Part shown: positions 1 through 11,647 of the stretch, in pieces
Layout of the letters: the number at the start of each line of letters is the position of its first letter
Position numbering within the stretch: position 1 is the first letter of the stretch
Assembly (NCBI GenBank): GCA_030432295.1
Contig: JAUIHI010000019.1
Coordinates: forward strand, 1 to 64,000
DNA length: 64,000 bases
Origin: Anaerolineae bacterium
GTDB taxonomy: Bacteria; Chloroflexota; Anaerolineae; Caldilineales; Caldilineaceae
Direction of reading: 5' to 3'
Notes under the pieces: model-generated
What the model saw: the letters and a program-made list of their open reading frames with translations, nothing else
The model's database searches: none
What the model was told of the DNA's origin: nothing
Program-made: the position numbers and the translations under genes

Positions 1-1
1 G

Positions 2-1663
2 GTGCAGGCTCCGGATGGCAGCCCTGTGGCGGATGTTGAGGTCAGCACTGATTGGGGTCCAGAAGTTCCGAATCTGGATTTGGGTACATTGGTAGCGAGG
101 GGCAGTTCTCGCTATCCGAACCATAATCCAGCCCGCACGGATGTTGCTGGTCAGACCACACTCTGGCTCTTCCCTGCCACCAACCCATACTCCTATACCC
201 TTAAAGTTACACCACCTGTTAATTTACCATTTGCATCATTTGCGGTGACTGAATTGAGTGTTACCGGCGACCGCACCGAAGTGATCGTACTTCAGTACAG
301 CCAGACCCCAGGCACCATCTCTGGACGGGTGGTGGATAGTGCAAACACGCCATTGGTTGGGGCAGCAGTCGAAGTCTGCGGCAATGTCATCTGTGACACA
401 ATAATCACCAATAGTCTGGGTGAGTATACCAGCGGTGAAGTGCCCGCCGGGCAGTATACGGTGCGCGCATTTCCGCCGCAGGGTAGTAACCTTATGCCGG
501 ATCGGATTGGTCCTTTTACTCTGAATGCAGGCCAGGTACTGACCGTGCCAGATTTAGTGCTTACCGCCCCGGTAGCCCCACCGCCGGATGTGGAGATCCC
601 GGCTGCTCAACCTGGCGACAACGGCGTACCTCGGGTGCCAAGAGGAGACGTCAGTCTGACTATTCAGGCCTGTCCTGGGGGCACTGCGGGTTATGAACTT
701 TTGCAGAACAGTGCGGTGGTGGGCAATGGCAGCATGGCGGAAGGCCCGACGGGTAACTATAGCGGCGTAATCTCAGGCTCTTTTGGGTTGGGAGGTACGG
801 TGCGGGTTGTCATCACCGTCATCTGTCCTGATACGAGTGTGGACGAGACGCCTTTCGACATCATTTATATCGATCCTAGCGGCCATGTGTTCGATACAGA
901 AGGTGATCCTATCTCAGGTGCAACGGTTACACTGCTGCGTTCGGACCTCTATGGTGGTCCGTTCCAGGTTGTGCCAGACGGCAGTGAATTGATGTCACCC
1001 TCTAACCGCACCAATCCGGATGTGACCGATGCCGAGGGCTTCTTTGGCTGGGATGTGGTGGCTGGCTACTATATCGTGCGGGTTGAGGCAACGGGCTGTT
1101 ATCTGCCCGGCAATTCTTCCCAAACCCAAGTGGAGAGTGCCGTGCTGATCATCCCGCCGCCAGTGACGGACTTGGAATTGTTGCTCGATTGTACGGCGTC
1201 GCCTACCGCCACATCGACCCCTACGCCATCACCCACTGGGACACCGAGTCGCACACCGACAAGTACGTCATTGCCTACGAGTACAGCAACCTCAACCCGT
1301 ACACCGACTATCACACAGACGCCGACCCTTACACCGTCACCCACGGGCACAGCGACCCCAACCCGTACACCGATTATCACACAGACGCCTACCTTTACAC
1401 CATCACCCACTGGGACACCGAGTCGCACACCGACAAGTACGTCATTGCCTACGGGTACAGCAACCTCAACCCGGACACCGACTATCACACTGACACCGAC
1501 TCATACGCCTTCGCCCACTGGGACACCGACAAACACGCCATCACCTACCGGCACAGCAACGCCAACTCGGATACCGACAAACACGTTAACCCCGACCCAT
1601 ACGCCATCAACTACACCGACAGTAGGCGAAAACCGCATTTATTTGCCTTCGCTTCAACGCTGA
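2..1663 (+). CDS. Secreted carboxypeptidase-regulatory-domain protein with Thr-Pro linker and YLP tail (5' truncated)
   Basis: The reading frame is open from the window edge, so the N-terminus lies outside and the GTG at position 2 is probably internal. The visible 553 residues hold at least two CarboxypepD_reg-type beta-sandwich repeats (about residues 105-190 and 290-375, with G-x-V-x-D-x-x-x-x-P-L/I-x-G-A signatures), then a Thr/Pro/Ser-rich low-complexity linker (about 400-540), then the short tail RIYLPSLQR. Such modules occur in exported adhesin-like proteins; the linker resembles a cell-wall-spanning stalk. The tail matches those of four other exported proteins in this window. Binding target unknown. 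A perfect hairpin follows the stop codon. The family call is firm, the role is not. Confidence 0.8.
   Translation: MQAPDGSPVADVEVSTDWGPEVPNLDLGTLVARGSSRYPNHNPARTDVAGQTTLWLFPATNPYSYTLKVTPPVNLPFASFAVTELSVTGDRTEVIVLQYSQTPGTISGRVVDSANTPLVGAAVEVCGNVICDTIITNSLGEYTSGEVPAGQYTVRAFPPQGSNLMPDRIGPFTLNAGQVLTVPDLVLTAPVAPPPDVEIPAAQPGDNGVPRVPRGDVSLTIQACPGGTAGYELLQNSAVVGNGSMAEGPTGNYSGVISGSFGLGGTVRVVITVICPDTSVDETPFDIIYIDPSGHVFDTEGDPISGATVTLLRSDLYGGPFQVVPDGSELMSPSNRTNPDVTDAEGFFGWDVVAGYYIVRVEATGCYLPGNSSQTQVESAVLIIPPPVTDLELLLDCTASPTATSTPTPSPTGTPSRTPTSTSLPTSTATSTRTPTITQTPTLTPSPTGTATPTRTPIITQTPTFTPSPTGTPSRTPTSTSLPTGTATSTRTPTITLTPTHTPSPTGTPTNTPSPTGTATPTRIPTNTLTPTHTPSTTPTVGENRIYLPSLQR
1195..1620 (+). repeat. Degenerate tandem DNA repeat encoding the Thr-Pro stalk
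   Basis: Near-repeats built on ACACCGAC/ACACCGTCACCC words encode [18 protein letters not shown] peptides. Longer blocks recur, for example CACACCGACAAGTACGTCATTGCC near 1251 and again near 1424, which suggests unequal exchange within the array. Off-frame reading gives other long open frames here that are not genes. Confidence 0.8.
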
Positions 1664-1671
1664 AAAACAAA

Positions 1672-1714
1672 AAGGGAGAAGCCCGCAGCCAACCTGGCTG
1701 CGGGCTTCTCCCTT
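1672..1714. terminator. 20-bp perfect hairpin between convergent genes
   Basis: Arms 1672-1691 and 1695-1714 are perfectly complementary around a 3-nt loop (core GCCCGCAGCCA). It lies just after the stop of the surface protein and before the 3' end of tpiA on the other strand, so it probably terminates both transcripts. The U-tract is weak. Confidence 0.75.
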
Positions 1715-1751
1715 ATCCGCGTAAATCCGCCTTTTCAGCGCAATCTGCGTC

Positions 1752-2522
<771 letters not shown>

Positions 2523-2554
2523 AGGATTTGCTCCAAAGTTGTGGTAGAAAAAGC

Positions 2555-2686
2555 GGACGCAGATGACGCTGAAAAAGAGGATTGACGCCGATAAAAATTC
2601 TGATCCGTCAGAATCTGCTCAATCAGGCCAATCCGCGTTCCATTCTTATCCGCGCCTATCAATCCAAATCATGAAAATCTGCGTCC
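2555..2686. repeat. GGACGCAGAT-family spacer palindrome
   Basis: The spacer between tpiA and the 134-aa gene begins GGACGCAGAT and ends ATCTGCGTCC, with a degenerate interior rich in words such as ATCCGCG. The same terminal words bound spacers at 21704, 29740, 32922 and (one end) 49024, so this is a dispersed family rather than a local hairpin. Confidence 0.7.
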
Positions 2687-2692
2687 CATCTT

Positions 2693-3097
2693 TTATCCAA
2701 AGCCACCCGATCCGCCCGTATCTTCCCCATCGGCCTCAGCTTCTTCCTCGTCGTCCTCTTCTGGCGGCGCATTGAATCGTTCCAGTTCGGCCTCGTATTC
2801 CTCCGCGGTCAACCAGCGACCGCCACTGACCTCCTGGCGCAGGAGCGCACGCTGGCTGTTGAACCAGAGTTCCACCTCCACTTGGGTGAAGCAGCGGTTG
2901 CGGCCCGAGCCCTGGATCACCTTGCGGGTGTAATAGGAGGCGTCGCCGTCGTCGCTGCCGCTCAGCGCGTTGAGGGTGTCCACTTCTGCGCTGAGTGGCT
3001 CGTTGCAGCGAGTGCTGAGGACATAAATCGCTAGATTGCGGCCACCGCTGGAGGGTCTGCCGGTAAAGAGAGATGCGAGTCGTTTGAGTAGGGACAT
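2693..3097 (-). CDS. Conserved hypothetical protein of the glycolytic gene group
   Basis: A 134-residue protein without signal peptide or membrane segment. Residues about 20-100 (NLAIYVLSTRCNEPL, DASYYTRKVIQGSGRNRCF, VELWF, GGRWLTAEEY) resemble a small conserved Chloroflexota protein I recall but cannot name. Two Cys residues (in TRCNEP and NRCFTQ) could form part of a metal or redox site. The last 30 residues are a strongly acidic Glu/Asp tail ending Gly-rich, probably disordered. ATG at 3097 has no clear Shine-Dalgarno. Its place between pgk and tpiA suggests co-transcription with glycolysis, not a proven role. Confidence 0.7.
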   Translation of the reverse strand: MSLLKRLASLFTGRPSSGGRNLAIYVLSTRCNEPLSAEVDTLNALSGSDDGDASYYTRKVIQGSGRNRCFTQVEVELWFNSQRALLRQEVSGGRWLTAEEYEAELERFNAPPEEDDEEEAEADGEDTGGSGGFG

Positions 3098-3122
3098 TTT
3101 GGGTATCAGGTGGTGGATGTTT

Positions 3123-3252
3123 GGTATTGGGTAGTGGCGCTGACGGAGGAGATGAGTTATCAGTGAACAGTCACCGGTGATCAGTCAGTCGTGTACACCT
3201 ACTGATCACTGATCACTGATAACGGGTTACTGTCCCACGAAATACCCAATAT
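3123..3252. repeat. Nested heptamer-periodic palindrome between pgk and the 134-aa gene
   Basis: Outer arms GTATTGGGTA and TACCCAATA enclose inner arms whose words repeat every 7 nt: GTTATCA/GTGAACA on the left and ACTGATC/ACTGATC on the right. It fills the spacer downstream of pgk. It may terminate or stabilise mRNA; it belongs to the 7-nt class seen at many spacers here. Confidence 0.75.
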
Positions 3253-4434
3253 CTAATCTCTATCATTCAACGCCGCCACACCGGGCAGCACTTTGCCTTC
3301 CAGAAATTCCAGGCTGGCACCGCCACCGGTGCTGACGTGGGAAATTTTGTCGTCCAGCCCGGCCTGACGCACCGCGGCCGCGCTGTCGCCGCCACCGATA
3401 ATTGTGGTCGCATTGACGAGGCCCGCCAGAATTTCAGCGATGGCAACGGTCCCTTTGGCAAAGGCGGGCATCTCAAAGACACCCATCGGCCCGTTCCAGA
3501 CGACTGTCTTGGCGCCGGCCAGCCGGTTGGCAAAGTGGGCAATCGACGCGGGGCCGATGTCCAGGGCCATCCAGCCCTCGGGGATGGCGTCGACGGGGAC
3601 GGTTTTGTGCTGGGCGTCGGCGGAGAAATCGTCCGCCACCACCAAGTCCACGGGCAGATGGAGCAGCCCCGCGCTTTTGTCGAGCAGAGAGCGAGCTGTC
3701 TCCAGCGCATCTTCCTCCACCAGACTCTTGCCGGTGGCGTAGCCCTGGGCACGCAGAAAGGTGTTTGCCATACCGCCGCCGATGAGAATGGCGTCTACCT
3801 TCTCCAGCAGCTTTTCGATGACCGCGATTTTGTCGCTGACTTTGGCTCCACCCAGAATCGCCACAAAGGGCCGTTCTGGTTCTTCCAGCGCGCCGCCCAG
3901 ATAGTCTAGTTCCTTTTGCATCAGGAAACCGGCCACTGCGGGCAGATGCTCGGCCACACCGGCGGTGCTGGCATGGGCGCGGTGCGCGCTGCCAAAGGCG
4001 TCGTTGACAAAGACATCGCCCAGTTTTGCCAACTGAGCCGACATCTCCGGGTTGTTCTTGGTTTCACGGGGATCAAAACGGGTATTCTCCAGCACCAGCA
4101 CGTCGCCGGGTTGCAGCGACGCTGCCGCTGCTTCCGCTTCCGGGCCGACGGTTTCACCCACAAACTGCACCGGGCGTCCCAGCAGAACGGCCAGATGTTC
4201 GGCGATGGGGTGCAAGGAATACTTGGGGTCCGGCCCGCCTTTGGGACGGCCCAGATGGCTCATCAGCACAAGCGATGTGCCATTTTCCAGGAGATAGCTC
4301 AAGGTGGGCAGGGCAGCCTGGATGCGGGCATCGTCGGTGATGGCCCCGCTGTCGTCCTGGGGCACATTGAAATCAACCCGCACCAGCGCCCGTTTGCCCG
4401 GCCAATTGATGTCACGAATGGTCTGTTTGCGCAT
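3253..4434 (-). CDS. pgk: Phosphoglycerate kinase
   Basis: Transfers phosphate between 1,3-bisphosphoglycerate and ADP in glycolysis. The substrate-binding N-domain motif LVRVDFNVP and the helix region ENTRFDPRE are present, as is the C-domain nucleotide site (GGAKVSDK, then GPMGVFE and GGGDSAAA). About 393 residues, normal length. A GTG at 4440 also opens the frame but lies inside the Shine-Dalgarno GGAGG; ATG at 4434, 5 nt after it, is the better start. It follows gap across a 7-nt periodic palindrome and is presumably co-transcribed with it. Confidence 0.97.
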   Translation of the reverse strand: MRKQTIRDINWPGKRALVRVDFNVPQDDSGAITDDARIQAALPTLSYLLENGTSLVLMSHLGRPKGGPDPKYSLHPIAEHLAVLLGRPVQFVGETVGPEAEAAAASLQPGDVLVLENTRFDPRETKNNPEMSAQLAKLGDVFVNDAFGSAHRAHASTAGVAEHLPAVAGFLMQKELDYLGGALEEPERPFVAILGGAKVSDKIAVIEKLLEKVDAILIGGGMANTFLRAQGYATGKSLVEEDALETARSLLDKSAGLLHLPVDLVVADDFSADAQHKTVPVDAIPEGWMALDIGPASIAHFANRLAGAKTVVWNGPMGVFEMPAFAKGTVAIAEILAGLVNATTIIGGGDSAAAVRQAGLDDKISHVSTGGGASLEFLEGKVLPGVAALNDRD

Positions 4435-4449
4435 AGACACCTCCGGTGA

Positions 4450-4517
4450 GGTGTCGAAGTGCCGGGTGTCGAAGTGTCAATCGGTCTGATCGACACCTGA
4501 CACCCGACATCCGACAC
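4450..4517. repeat. Heptamer-periodic palindrome between gap and pgk
   Basis: Left words GTGTCGA/AGTGCCG and right words GACACCT/GACACCC repeat every 7 nt and pair with each other around TCAATCGGTCTGA. It occupies nearly the whole gap-pgk spacer, leaving only the pgk ribosome-binding site, and may set the relative expression of the two genes. Confidence 0.75.
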
Positions 4518-4523
4518 AGCCTG

Positions 4524-5534
<1,011 letters not shown>

Positions 5535-5684
5535 TGTGTTGCTCCTTTAAGAAGATGAATATTAATGATGCAGTCGGGGGCAGACTGCATTTGTCTTGGT
5601 ATTTAGTTGTGGAGCTTGACCAGAACTTCCTTGACTGGTCTACGATGCCCAATGGTAGGGCTTTCAGCCCACAAATTTATTCTA

Positions 5685-7139
5685 TCACAGCAGAGGCAAA
5701 ACAGTTGCTTTCGGGGGATGCTGATTATGTGATTCTTTTTCGGTCAGGAGCAGCCGGTAGATATTCATCACCTGGGCTGCCATTTTGGCCGGGTCGTGAT
5801 GGCGGGGGATTTTGTCGTCCGCAATATCGCCTGTGAAGAGCCGGTAGTCCAGCGCCTCGTCGCTCTCTGGCAATGTCACCCATTCGGTGGCGGAGTCGTC
5901 GGCTGGCTGCTGTAAATAGTTGTCGTTGGCCAGGACAGTTGTGAAGGCGTCGCCCGCGTGCAGGCGCAGATGGCGCATGTGATCGCTGACGCCAAAGCCG
6001 TCGGTCTCGCCCGGCTCGGTCGCCACATTGCAGACGTAAAGCCGCACTGCCTGGGAAGCCTGGATAGCTTTCTGCACGTAGGGAACCAGCAGATTGGGCA
6101 TCAGACTGGTGAAGAAGCTGCCCGGCGCGGCCAGAATTATATCCGCCTGCAGAATCGCCCGCACGGTCTCCGGGTAGGCCCGGCATTCGGACGGCTCCAA
6201 ATGGACACGCACAATTTCGCCCCTGGCCCCGGCAATCTGACTCTCTCCCCGCACAACCAGCCACTCTTCCTCGTGGGACTGACCGTTGCCATTGGCATAC
6301 GTCTCTTTACGCTGGCGTTTGATCTCGGCGCAAAGTGTCACATTGTCTAGTGTGCTGGGTAGGATACGCCCGCGCACGGCCAACACCCGGCTGCTGTCGG
6401 CAATGCCTGCCTCAAAACTGCCGCTGAGCGCGGTCATTGTAGTGATAAAAAGATTGCCGAAGTTGTGATTGTCCAGCCCGTCCCGGTCGCCAAAGCGATA
6501 TTGGAGCAGTTGGGTCATCAGTTCTTCGGCGTCGCTGAGCGCGGCGATGTTGTTGCGAAAATCCCCCGGGGGCAGGACGCCCATCTTCTGGCGCAGAATG
6601 CCGCTGCTGCCCCCGTCGTCGGCCACCGTCACCACCGCTGTGATATTCTCAGTGTAGTGGCGCAGTCCCCGCAGCAGCGTCGGCATTCCTGTGCCCCCTC
6701 CGATGACAACGATCTTTGGCCCGGTCATGCGCTGACGGCGTTCCTGTCCAGTCACCAGCACATCCATCATTTCCCAGCTATCCAGCGATTCGTGGCGACC
6801 GAGCAGCACAGCCGCCACCTGCCGGTTGATCTGCCAGACCGCATAGAGTGTCAGCCCACTCCCGGCTGCCAACAGCAGCCCACCCCGCAGCCAGTCGGAG
6901 AATTGAGAGAAGGCCAGCCCGGCCAGATGGGGGGGCAAAAGGGGAATAATCTGCAAGTTGCGCAGGATAAAAGCCAGCCCCAGCCCGGCTACAACGACAC
7001 TGATTAGCAGCAGAAGAATCCAGCGCTTGACAGCCAGCCCCGGCGCGGCCAAGAGTGCCCAGCGGGAGTCGATTTGCCGGGTCTGTAAGGACGGGGATTT
7101 GAATATAGGCAGTTGGCGTAGGACTCGCTTGATAAACAT
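5685..7139 (-). CDS. yvcK: YvcK/CofD-like gluconeogenesis factor with N-terminal membrane anchor
   Basis: Belongs to the YvcK (UPF0052) branch of the CofD-like fold: KIVVIGGGTGMPTLLRGL at about residues 142-159, then VADDGGSSG and PPGDFRNNIAAL. In Firmicutes YvcK proteins bind UDP-sugars and are needed for growth on gluconeogenic carbon and for cell-wall control. This copy is longer than the roughly 320-residue Bacillus protein because it has two membrane helices (about 38-60 and 86-103) before the catalytic-like domain, which would tether it to the membrane. It is transcribed toward gap and divergently from folC. Assignment to family is firm; biochemical role is inferred. Confidence 0.9.
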   Translation of the reverse strand: MFIKRVLRQLPIFKSPSLQTRQIDSRWALLAAPGLAVKRWILLLLISVVVAGLGLAFILRNLQIIPLLPPHLAGLAFSQFSDWLRGGLLLAAGSGLTLYAVWQINRQVAAVLLGRHESLDSWEMMDVLVTGQERRQRMTGPKIVVIGGGTGMPTLLRGLRHYTENITAVVTVADDGGSSGILRQKMGVLPPGDFRNNIAALSDAEELMTQLLQYRFGDRDGLDNHNFGNLFITTMTALSGSFEAGIADSSRVLAVRGRILPSTLDNVTLCAEIKRQRKETYANGNGQSHEEEWLVVRGESQIAGARGEIVRVHLEPSECRAYPETVRAILQADIILAAPGSFFTSLMPNLLVPYVQKAIQASQAVRLYVCNVATEPGETDGFGVSDHMRHLRLHAGDAFTTVLANDNYLQQPADDSATEWVTLPESDEALDYRLFTGDIADDKIPRHHDPAKMAAQVMNIYRLLLTEKESHNQHPPKATVLPLL

Positions 7140-7264
7140 GCGGAAAGTATACGTCCATTCTTCTCACTTTGGCAATGCCTGGGCGAAAGCGAACCGATTT
7201 TGTCTCCCTCCGCGGCGTGGGTTACAATCAATTTATCTCCTGCGTTCCACCTTTACCGCGCCCA

Positions 7265-8704
7265 ATGGAGGCGATGACAGTGGTCTCCGCCCCAATCTCA
7301 ACTCTTGCCAATGCCATCGGACCGTCTTCCCTTTCCTACGAAGAGAGCCTGGCCTGGATTTTCCGCGACGTGCGCTTCACCGGACGGGGGCGCAAATATG
7401 ACAACCCGGAGCGCAGCTTGGCCCGGATGCGGGAGATTCTCGACCATTTGGGCAACCCCCAGCAGCGCTTTCAGGCCGTCCACATCACCGGCACAAAGGG
7501 CAAAGGCAGCACCAGCGCCTATGCCGAATCGATCCTGCGCCATCTGGGCTACCGCACGGGTCTCTTCACCAGCCCCCACCTGCACAGCTTTCGCGAGCGT
7601 ATCCGGGTCAACGGACAACTGATCAGCCGGGACGAACTGGCCGCACTGGTCAGTCGGGTGCGGGAGAAGATGGAGGCGGTGGAAGATTTGGGGGTCTTTG
7701 ACCGCATCACCGCCCTGGCCTTCCAGCACTTCGCCGACGCTGGCGTGGAATTTGCAGTCGTCGAAGTCGGCTTGGGCGGGCGGCTGGACAGCACAAACGT
7801 CCTCCTGCCCGCGGTCTGCGCCATCACCCGCATCAGTATGGACCACATGCACGTCCTGGGCGATACGATTGAGAAGATCGCCTGGGAGAAGGCGGGCATC
7901 ATCAAAGCCGGTGTGCCCGTCTTCAGCGCACCCCAGCAGGACGAAGCCGCGACTGTTCTGGCTGACCGGGCCGAAACGCTGGGCGCACCCTATCAGGTGG
8001 TCGAGCCATTGCAGAATGACGCAGTGCCGCTGGTCGGTTCCCACCAGCAGGTCAACGCAGCCCTGGCCTGGGCCATGACCGACAGTTTGGCCGAGCGGGG
8101 GCTGATTCAGGCCGATTGGGCCGCTGTAGAGCAGGGACTGGCCGAAACCCGCTGGCCGGGCCGTTTTGAGATGCTGCCTAACGCGGCCGGCGCTTCCGTC
8201 CCCCTGCTGATCGACTGTGCCCACAATGTGGACAGCGTGGCCCTTCTTCTTGCCACGCTGGAACAATTCTATCCGGGGCGGCCCATCACTTTTATTTTTG
8301 GGGCCAACCGGGACAAGGAATTGGGGCCGGAGGTGGAACTGATTCTGGGGTACACAAAGCGGGTGGTGCTGGTCCAGAGCCAGCACCCCAAAGCCACGCC
8401 CCTGGCCGATCTTTCCGCCCAGTTTGCCCAGATTGTGGCCCAGCGGCAAGAGACCGGGGATGTGCAGGTGGTGACCGCGCCGTCGATGGCCGAGGCCATC
8501 ACCCACGCCTCCGAGCTGACCCTACCCGGCGGCCTGTTGGTGGGCAGCGGTTCGGTCTTTGTGGCTGCGGACCTGCGCGAAGCCTGGAATAGACTCCACC
8601 CCGGCGCGTTTCCTGCCGACGATTGGGTCCACGCTGCCGCGGGGGAACCTGTGCTTGTCCCGCCCAAGCCCGCTGTGCAATCCACCGCCCAGCCAGGAGT
8701 ATAG
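7265..8704 (+). CDS. folC: Folylpolyglutamate synthase / dihydrofolate synthase
   Basis: Mur-ligase-family enzyme that adds glutamate to folates. The ATP-binding loop is TGTKGKGSTSAYAESIL and the folate/omega-loop region reads TSPHLHSFRERIRVNG; the C-domain carries DCAHNVDS. About 480 residues from the ATG at 7265; a second ATG at 7274 follows GGAGG too closely to decide. The frame stays open back to 7169, but that part is unlike FolC. Divergent from yvcK. It is followed 1 nt later by a lipoprotein gene and may be its operon partner. Confidence 0.92.
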   Translation: MEAMTVVSAPISTLANAIGPSSLSYEESLAWIFRDVRFTGRGRKYDNPERSLARMREILDHLGNPQQRFQAVHITGTKGKGSTSAYAESILRHLGYRTGLFTSPHLHSFRERIRVNGQLISRDELAALVSRVREKMEAVEDLGVFDRITALAFQHFADAGVEFAVVEVGLGGRLDSTNVLLPAVCAITRISMDHMHVLGDTIEKIAWEKAGIIKAGVPVFSAPQQDEAATVLADRAETLGAPYQVVEPLQNDAVPLVGSHQQVNAALAWAMTDSLAERGLIQADWAAVEQGLAETRWPGRFEMLPNAAGASVPLLIDCAHNVDSVALLLATLEQFYPGRPITFIFGANRDKELGPEVELILGYTKRVVLVQSQHPKATPLADLSAQFAQIVAQRQETGDVQVVTAPSMAEAITHASELTLPGGLLVGSGSVFVAADLREAWNRLHPGAFPADDWVHAAAGEPVLVPPKPAVQSTAQPGV

Positions 8705-8705
8705 T

Positions 8706-9995
8706 ATGGGCAAGGCGTTTTTTACCACAAAGACACAACGACACAAAGAAGAGAAAGAGGAGGAAAATTTCTTGCTTTTCTTTGTGCCTTTGTGCCTTCG
8801 TGGTTTTTTGCTCTGCCTCGTCTTACCCCTCCTCCTGGCCGGGTGCAGCCGCGGGGGGCAGCCCGAACTGAATATCGATCTGAGTGTGATTCTGCCCACC
8901 GAATGGAAGGCGGTTGGCAACTGGCGCGGCGTCAATATCGACGCCGACAGCGAGCAGGAGTATCTGCTCTTCTACACCTACGACGCCAGCACCACCGCCG
9001 ACGGCGAGGCTGTTGCTGGCCCCATCGGCGGGGTGATCTACGACAGCCAGACCCCGGCCTCGGTGCCCGCCAACGAAGCCGACAGCCGCCCGCCCGCGCC
9101 CTGGCTACAGCCCTACGCCCTTCTGCCCAGCTATTGGCGGGGCGCTGGCTATGGCTCCGTTGCCCCCCCCAAAGCCGACCCGCCCACCCCTCTGGAAGTC
9201 AAACGGGTATTTCCGGAAGAGGTGGCAAACGACTACTTTCAGGTGCTGGCCTCCCAGCAGATTCCCGGCGCGGCTGCCACCGCCACCCCCACCACACAGC
9301 CCGCCAACGACGAACTGATCATCTACGGCGGCAACAGCGTCATCGGCGGCGTCACCCACATCAGCGTCTTCTGGTGGAGCAGTCCCCGGGAGGGCTACGG
9401 CAGCACACAGATTTCTGCATCCGGTGGGTTGAAAGTTGTCAAGTGGGACGGCGGCACGGAGCGTTCGCCCATTCGTGAAGTGCGCGCCCGCTATGCCGAA
9501 GAGGACCGCAGCCAACTCTGCAAAGAATCGATCTTCACCCGCTTTCTGGACCCGGACTACACCAGCCCCGGCGCGTTTCGGCCTGCAGTTTACTACGTGG
9601 AAGGCCCCCGCAAACTCATCTTCTGTTACGGCATTCCCGATATCCCCTTCTACCCGGAAGCCGTCGTCCTGGCCTGGCTGCTTGACCCCACGGGCCATCG
9701 GGAAATGGTGGTGGCCGAGCAGCGGGAGGCCGTCGCCCGCACCCTGGAAACCTTTCTGCGGGTCTCCGCGCTCCAATACCACCAGACGGTGGACGCCATC
9801 GGCCCGATTCAGATTGCCGGCAGCGCACCGCTTCAGACAAAAGTCTGGGCATCGCTGGTCTATGCGACAGGGGACGACGCCGGGGGTGATGAGGAGACCC
9901 GGCTCTATGAGTTCACTCTAGAACATCTGCCCACAGACAACAGCCGCCGCACCACCGACCAGTGGCGGGTGGTGCGCGTCGAACGCAAGAGCTGA
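8706..9995 (+). CDS. Lipoprotein whose signal peptide is encoded by a palindromic repeat
   Basis: An exported protein of unknown function with lipobox LLAGC (Cys about residue 46 from the first start). The mature part has Pro/Ala-rich segments and Trp-rich blocks but no domain I can name. Start choice is open. ATG 8706 has AGGAG 6 nt upstream and gives an unusually long, charged N-region. TTG 8772 has a perfect AGGAGG 8 nt upstream and gives a typical signal peptide (LLFFVPLCLRGFLL...LLAGC). Either way the signal segment is encoded inside a dispersed inverted repeat (8723-8805). It abuts folC upstream and the AlbA_2 gene 3 nt downstream, so a three-gene unit is likely. Confidence 0.75.
   Translation: MGKAFFTTKTQRHKEEKEEENFLLFFVPLCLRGFLLCLVLPLLLAGCSRGGQPELNIDLSVILPTEWKAVGNWRGVNIDADSEQEYLLFYTYDASTTADGEAVAGPIGGVIYDSQTPASVPANEADSRPPAPWLQPYALLPSYWRGAGYGSVAPPKADPPTPLEVKRVFPEEVANDYFQVLASQQIPGAAATATPTTQPANDELIIYGGNSVIGGVTHISVFWWSSPREGYGSTQISASGGLKVVKWDGGTERSPIREVRARYAEEDRSQLCKESIFTRFLDPDYTSPGAFRPAVYYVEGPRKLIFCYGIPDIPFYPEAVVLAWLLDPTGHREMVVAEQREAVARTLETFLRVSALQYHQTVDAIGPIQIAGSAPLQTKVWASLVYATGDDAGGDEETRLYEFTLEHLPTDNSRRTTDQWRVVRVERKS
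8723..8805. repeat. Inverted repeat with 8-nt periodic arms inside a coding start
   Basis: Left arm 8723-8750 (CACAAAGA/CACAACGA words) and right arm 8778-8805 (TTTGTGCC/TTTGTGCC words) are complementary over about 28 nt with a few mismatches, around a purine-rich loop containing AGGAGG. Similar CACAAAG-type palindromes are, to my knowledge, widespread intergenic repeats in several bacterial phyla; here the element lies across the start and signal peptide of a lipoprotein gene. Confidence 0.8.
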
Positions 9996-9998
9996 CCG

Positions 9999-11426
9999 AT
10001 GAACTTTAAACGCCGCTCCTCTGCTTCCATCACCCCCGACGCCCTGGCCGAACTCCTTTCCGGCAGCGAGAATGACCGGCTGCTCTTTCTCTCGGCCAAG
10101 TCATCGCCCAACGCCATCGCCGAGGGGCTGGTCAGTCTGGCCAACAGCCACGGCGGCGTGGCTGTGCTGGGTGTGACCAAAACGGGCAAACCCCAGGCCG
10201 CTGGCGATCCCGCGCAGATGCAGGAACGCACGGTCCAGGCCGGACTGCTCGCGGATCCGCCGCTGATCCTCCCCTCTCCTCAGATTGTCGAGTTGGAGGG
10301 AACCCCGCTGGTCGTCGTGCAGGTCCCGCCTGGTCTGCCCCACATCTACAGCCTGCAAGGGCGCTACCTGACCCGCACCGCAGGCCAGAGCCGCCCGCTG
10401 ACCACACCGGAACTGCGCCGTCTGCTCTTCGAGCGGGCCGATGCTGGCTTTGAAAATGGGCTGGTCGAGAATGCAAGCCTGGACGATCTGGACCGGGGCC
10501 AGATTCGACGCTATCTGGAGACGATCCAGGCCGGGCCACAGGAGGATGTGGGCCAACTGCTGGTCAGCCGAGGCTGTGTGGTGCGCCAGCAGGACGGTGA
10601 AGAGTATCTGCCCACAGTCGCGGGGATTCTGCTCTTTGGCCACTCGCCCCAGGCATTCCTGCGCAGCGCCGAGATTGTCTGCGTGCGCTATCCCGGCCCG
10701 GATATGGGGGACGAGTTTGTGCGTCAGGAGATCGGCGGTCCGTTGGGGGATCAGATTCGCCAGGCCGAGGCTTTTGTGGTGGGCAATATGCGCCGGGATA
10801 TGCGCATCGCCGGGATAGTGCGGGAAGAGGTGAACGAATATCCCGTGGCGGTGGTGCGCGAGGCGATTGTCAACGCGGTGGCCCACCGGGACTACAGCAT
10901 CCGGGGCGAGGGCATCCGCCTGCTGATGTTCAGCGACCGGCTGGAAGTCTACAGTCCGGGTCGCCTGCCCGGCCACGTCACCCTGGAAAATCTGCTGGAC
11001 GAACGCTACAGCCGCAACGAAGCGATTGTGGCCGTCCTCAGCGATCTGGGCTATATCGAGCGGCTGGGCTACGGTATCGACCGGATGATCGGCGCAATGG
11101 CCGGGCTGGGTCTGCCCGCGCCGGAATTTGTCGAAACCGCGGCTGGTTTTCAGGTCACATTGCGCAATGCGGGTGAGAGTTTGGCCAGTTCCCAATCCCA
11201 GCCGCAGCCTGCGCCGCAGATCGCGCCCGACTCTCTGCTCAACGAACGCCAGGAGTTGGCCCTGGCCTTTGTGCAGGAGAACGGGCGCATCACCAACAGC
11301 GACTACCAGCAGCTTGCCCCGGATGTCAGCGCCGAGACTATCCGTCGGGACCTCTCGGATTTGGTGGAGCAGAATCTGTTGATTCGGATCGGCTCCAAAC
11401 GGGCGACGTACTACATCCTGAAATGA
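9999..11426 (+). CDS. AlbA_2 (Schlafen-type) putative DNA-binding ATPase with C-terminal winged helix
   Basis: A 475-residue protein of the COG2865 type. An AlbA_2 domain (about 20-130, with [17 protein letters not shown]) is followed by a middle region with [20 protein letters not shown], the HATPase_c_4 signature (about 280-340), and a C-terminal winged helix (about 415-475, ISADTIRRDL-like [11 protein letters not shown]). Members are predicted transcriptional regulators or helicase-like stress proteins. Starts 3 nt after the lipoprotein stop, implying coupling. No partner that would fix its role is seen. Confidence 0.85.
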   Translation: MNFKRRSSASITPDALAELLSGSENDRLLFLSAKSSPNAIAEGLVSLANSHGGVAVLGVTKTGKPQAAGDPAQMQERTVQAGLLADPPLILPSPQIVELEGTPLVVVQVPPGLPHIYSLQGRYLTRTAGQSRPLTTPELRRLLFERADAGFENGLVENASLDDLDRGQIRRYLETIQAGPQEDVGQLLVSRGCVVRQQDGEEYLPTVAGILLFGHSPQAFLRSAEIVCVRYPGPDMGDEFVRQEIGGPLGDQIRQAEAFVVGNMRRDMRIAGIVREEVNEYPVAVVREAIVNAVAHRDYSIRGEGIRLLMFSDRLEVYSPGRLPGHVTLENLLDERYSRNEAIVAVLSDLGYIERLGYGIDRMIGAMAGLGLPAPEFVETAAGFQVTLRNAGESLASSQSQPQPAPQIAPDSLLNERQELALAFVQENGRITNSDYQQLAPDVSAETIRRDLSDLVEQNLLIRIGSKRATYYILK

Positions 11427-11586
11427 GACAAAGAAGCCGATGGATGGGCCGACACTTTTGCCTTCCTCCTTCGACAGGCTCAGGACATCGCTTTTGCCTT
11501 TTCTTCTCCTCCTCCTTCCATCCACTCTCCACTTCCCTGAATTCTCCAAGCCGGTAGCTTTTGACAGTCATTCTCTGGAATAATCG

Positions 11587-11619
11587 AGAAGTTCGACTTT
11601 TTCTAAAAGTCGAACTTCT
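11587..11619. repeat. GAAGTTCGAC hairpin, copy 1
   Basis: Perfect 15-bp arms (AGAAGTTCGACTTTT / AAAAGTCGAACTTCT) around a 3-nt loop. It lies 28 nt upstream of the thiolase start codon, close to its ribosome-binding site. Two more copies are at 16741 and 41655. Confidence 0.9.
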
Positions 11620-11647
11620 GACAATTCGTCTTCTATGGAGGCTTTTT

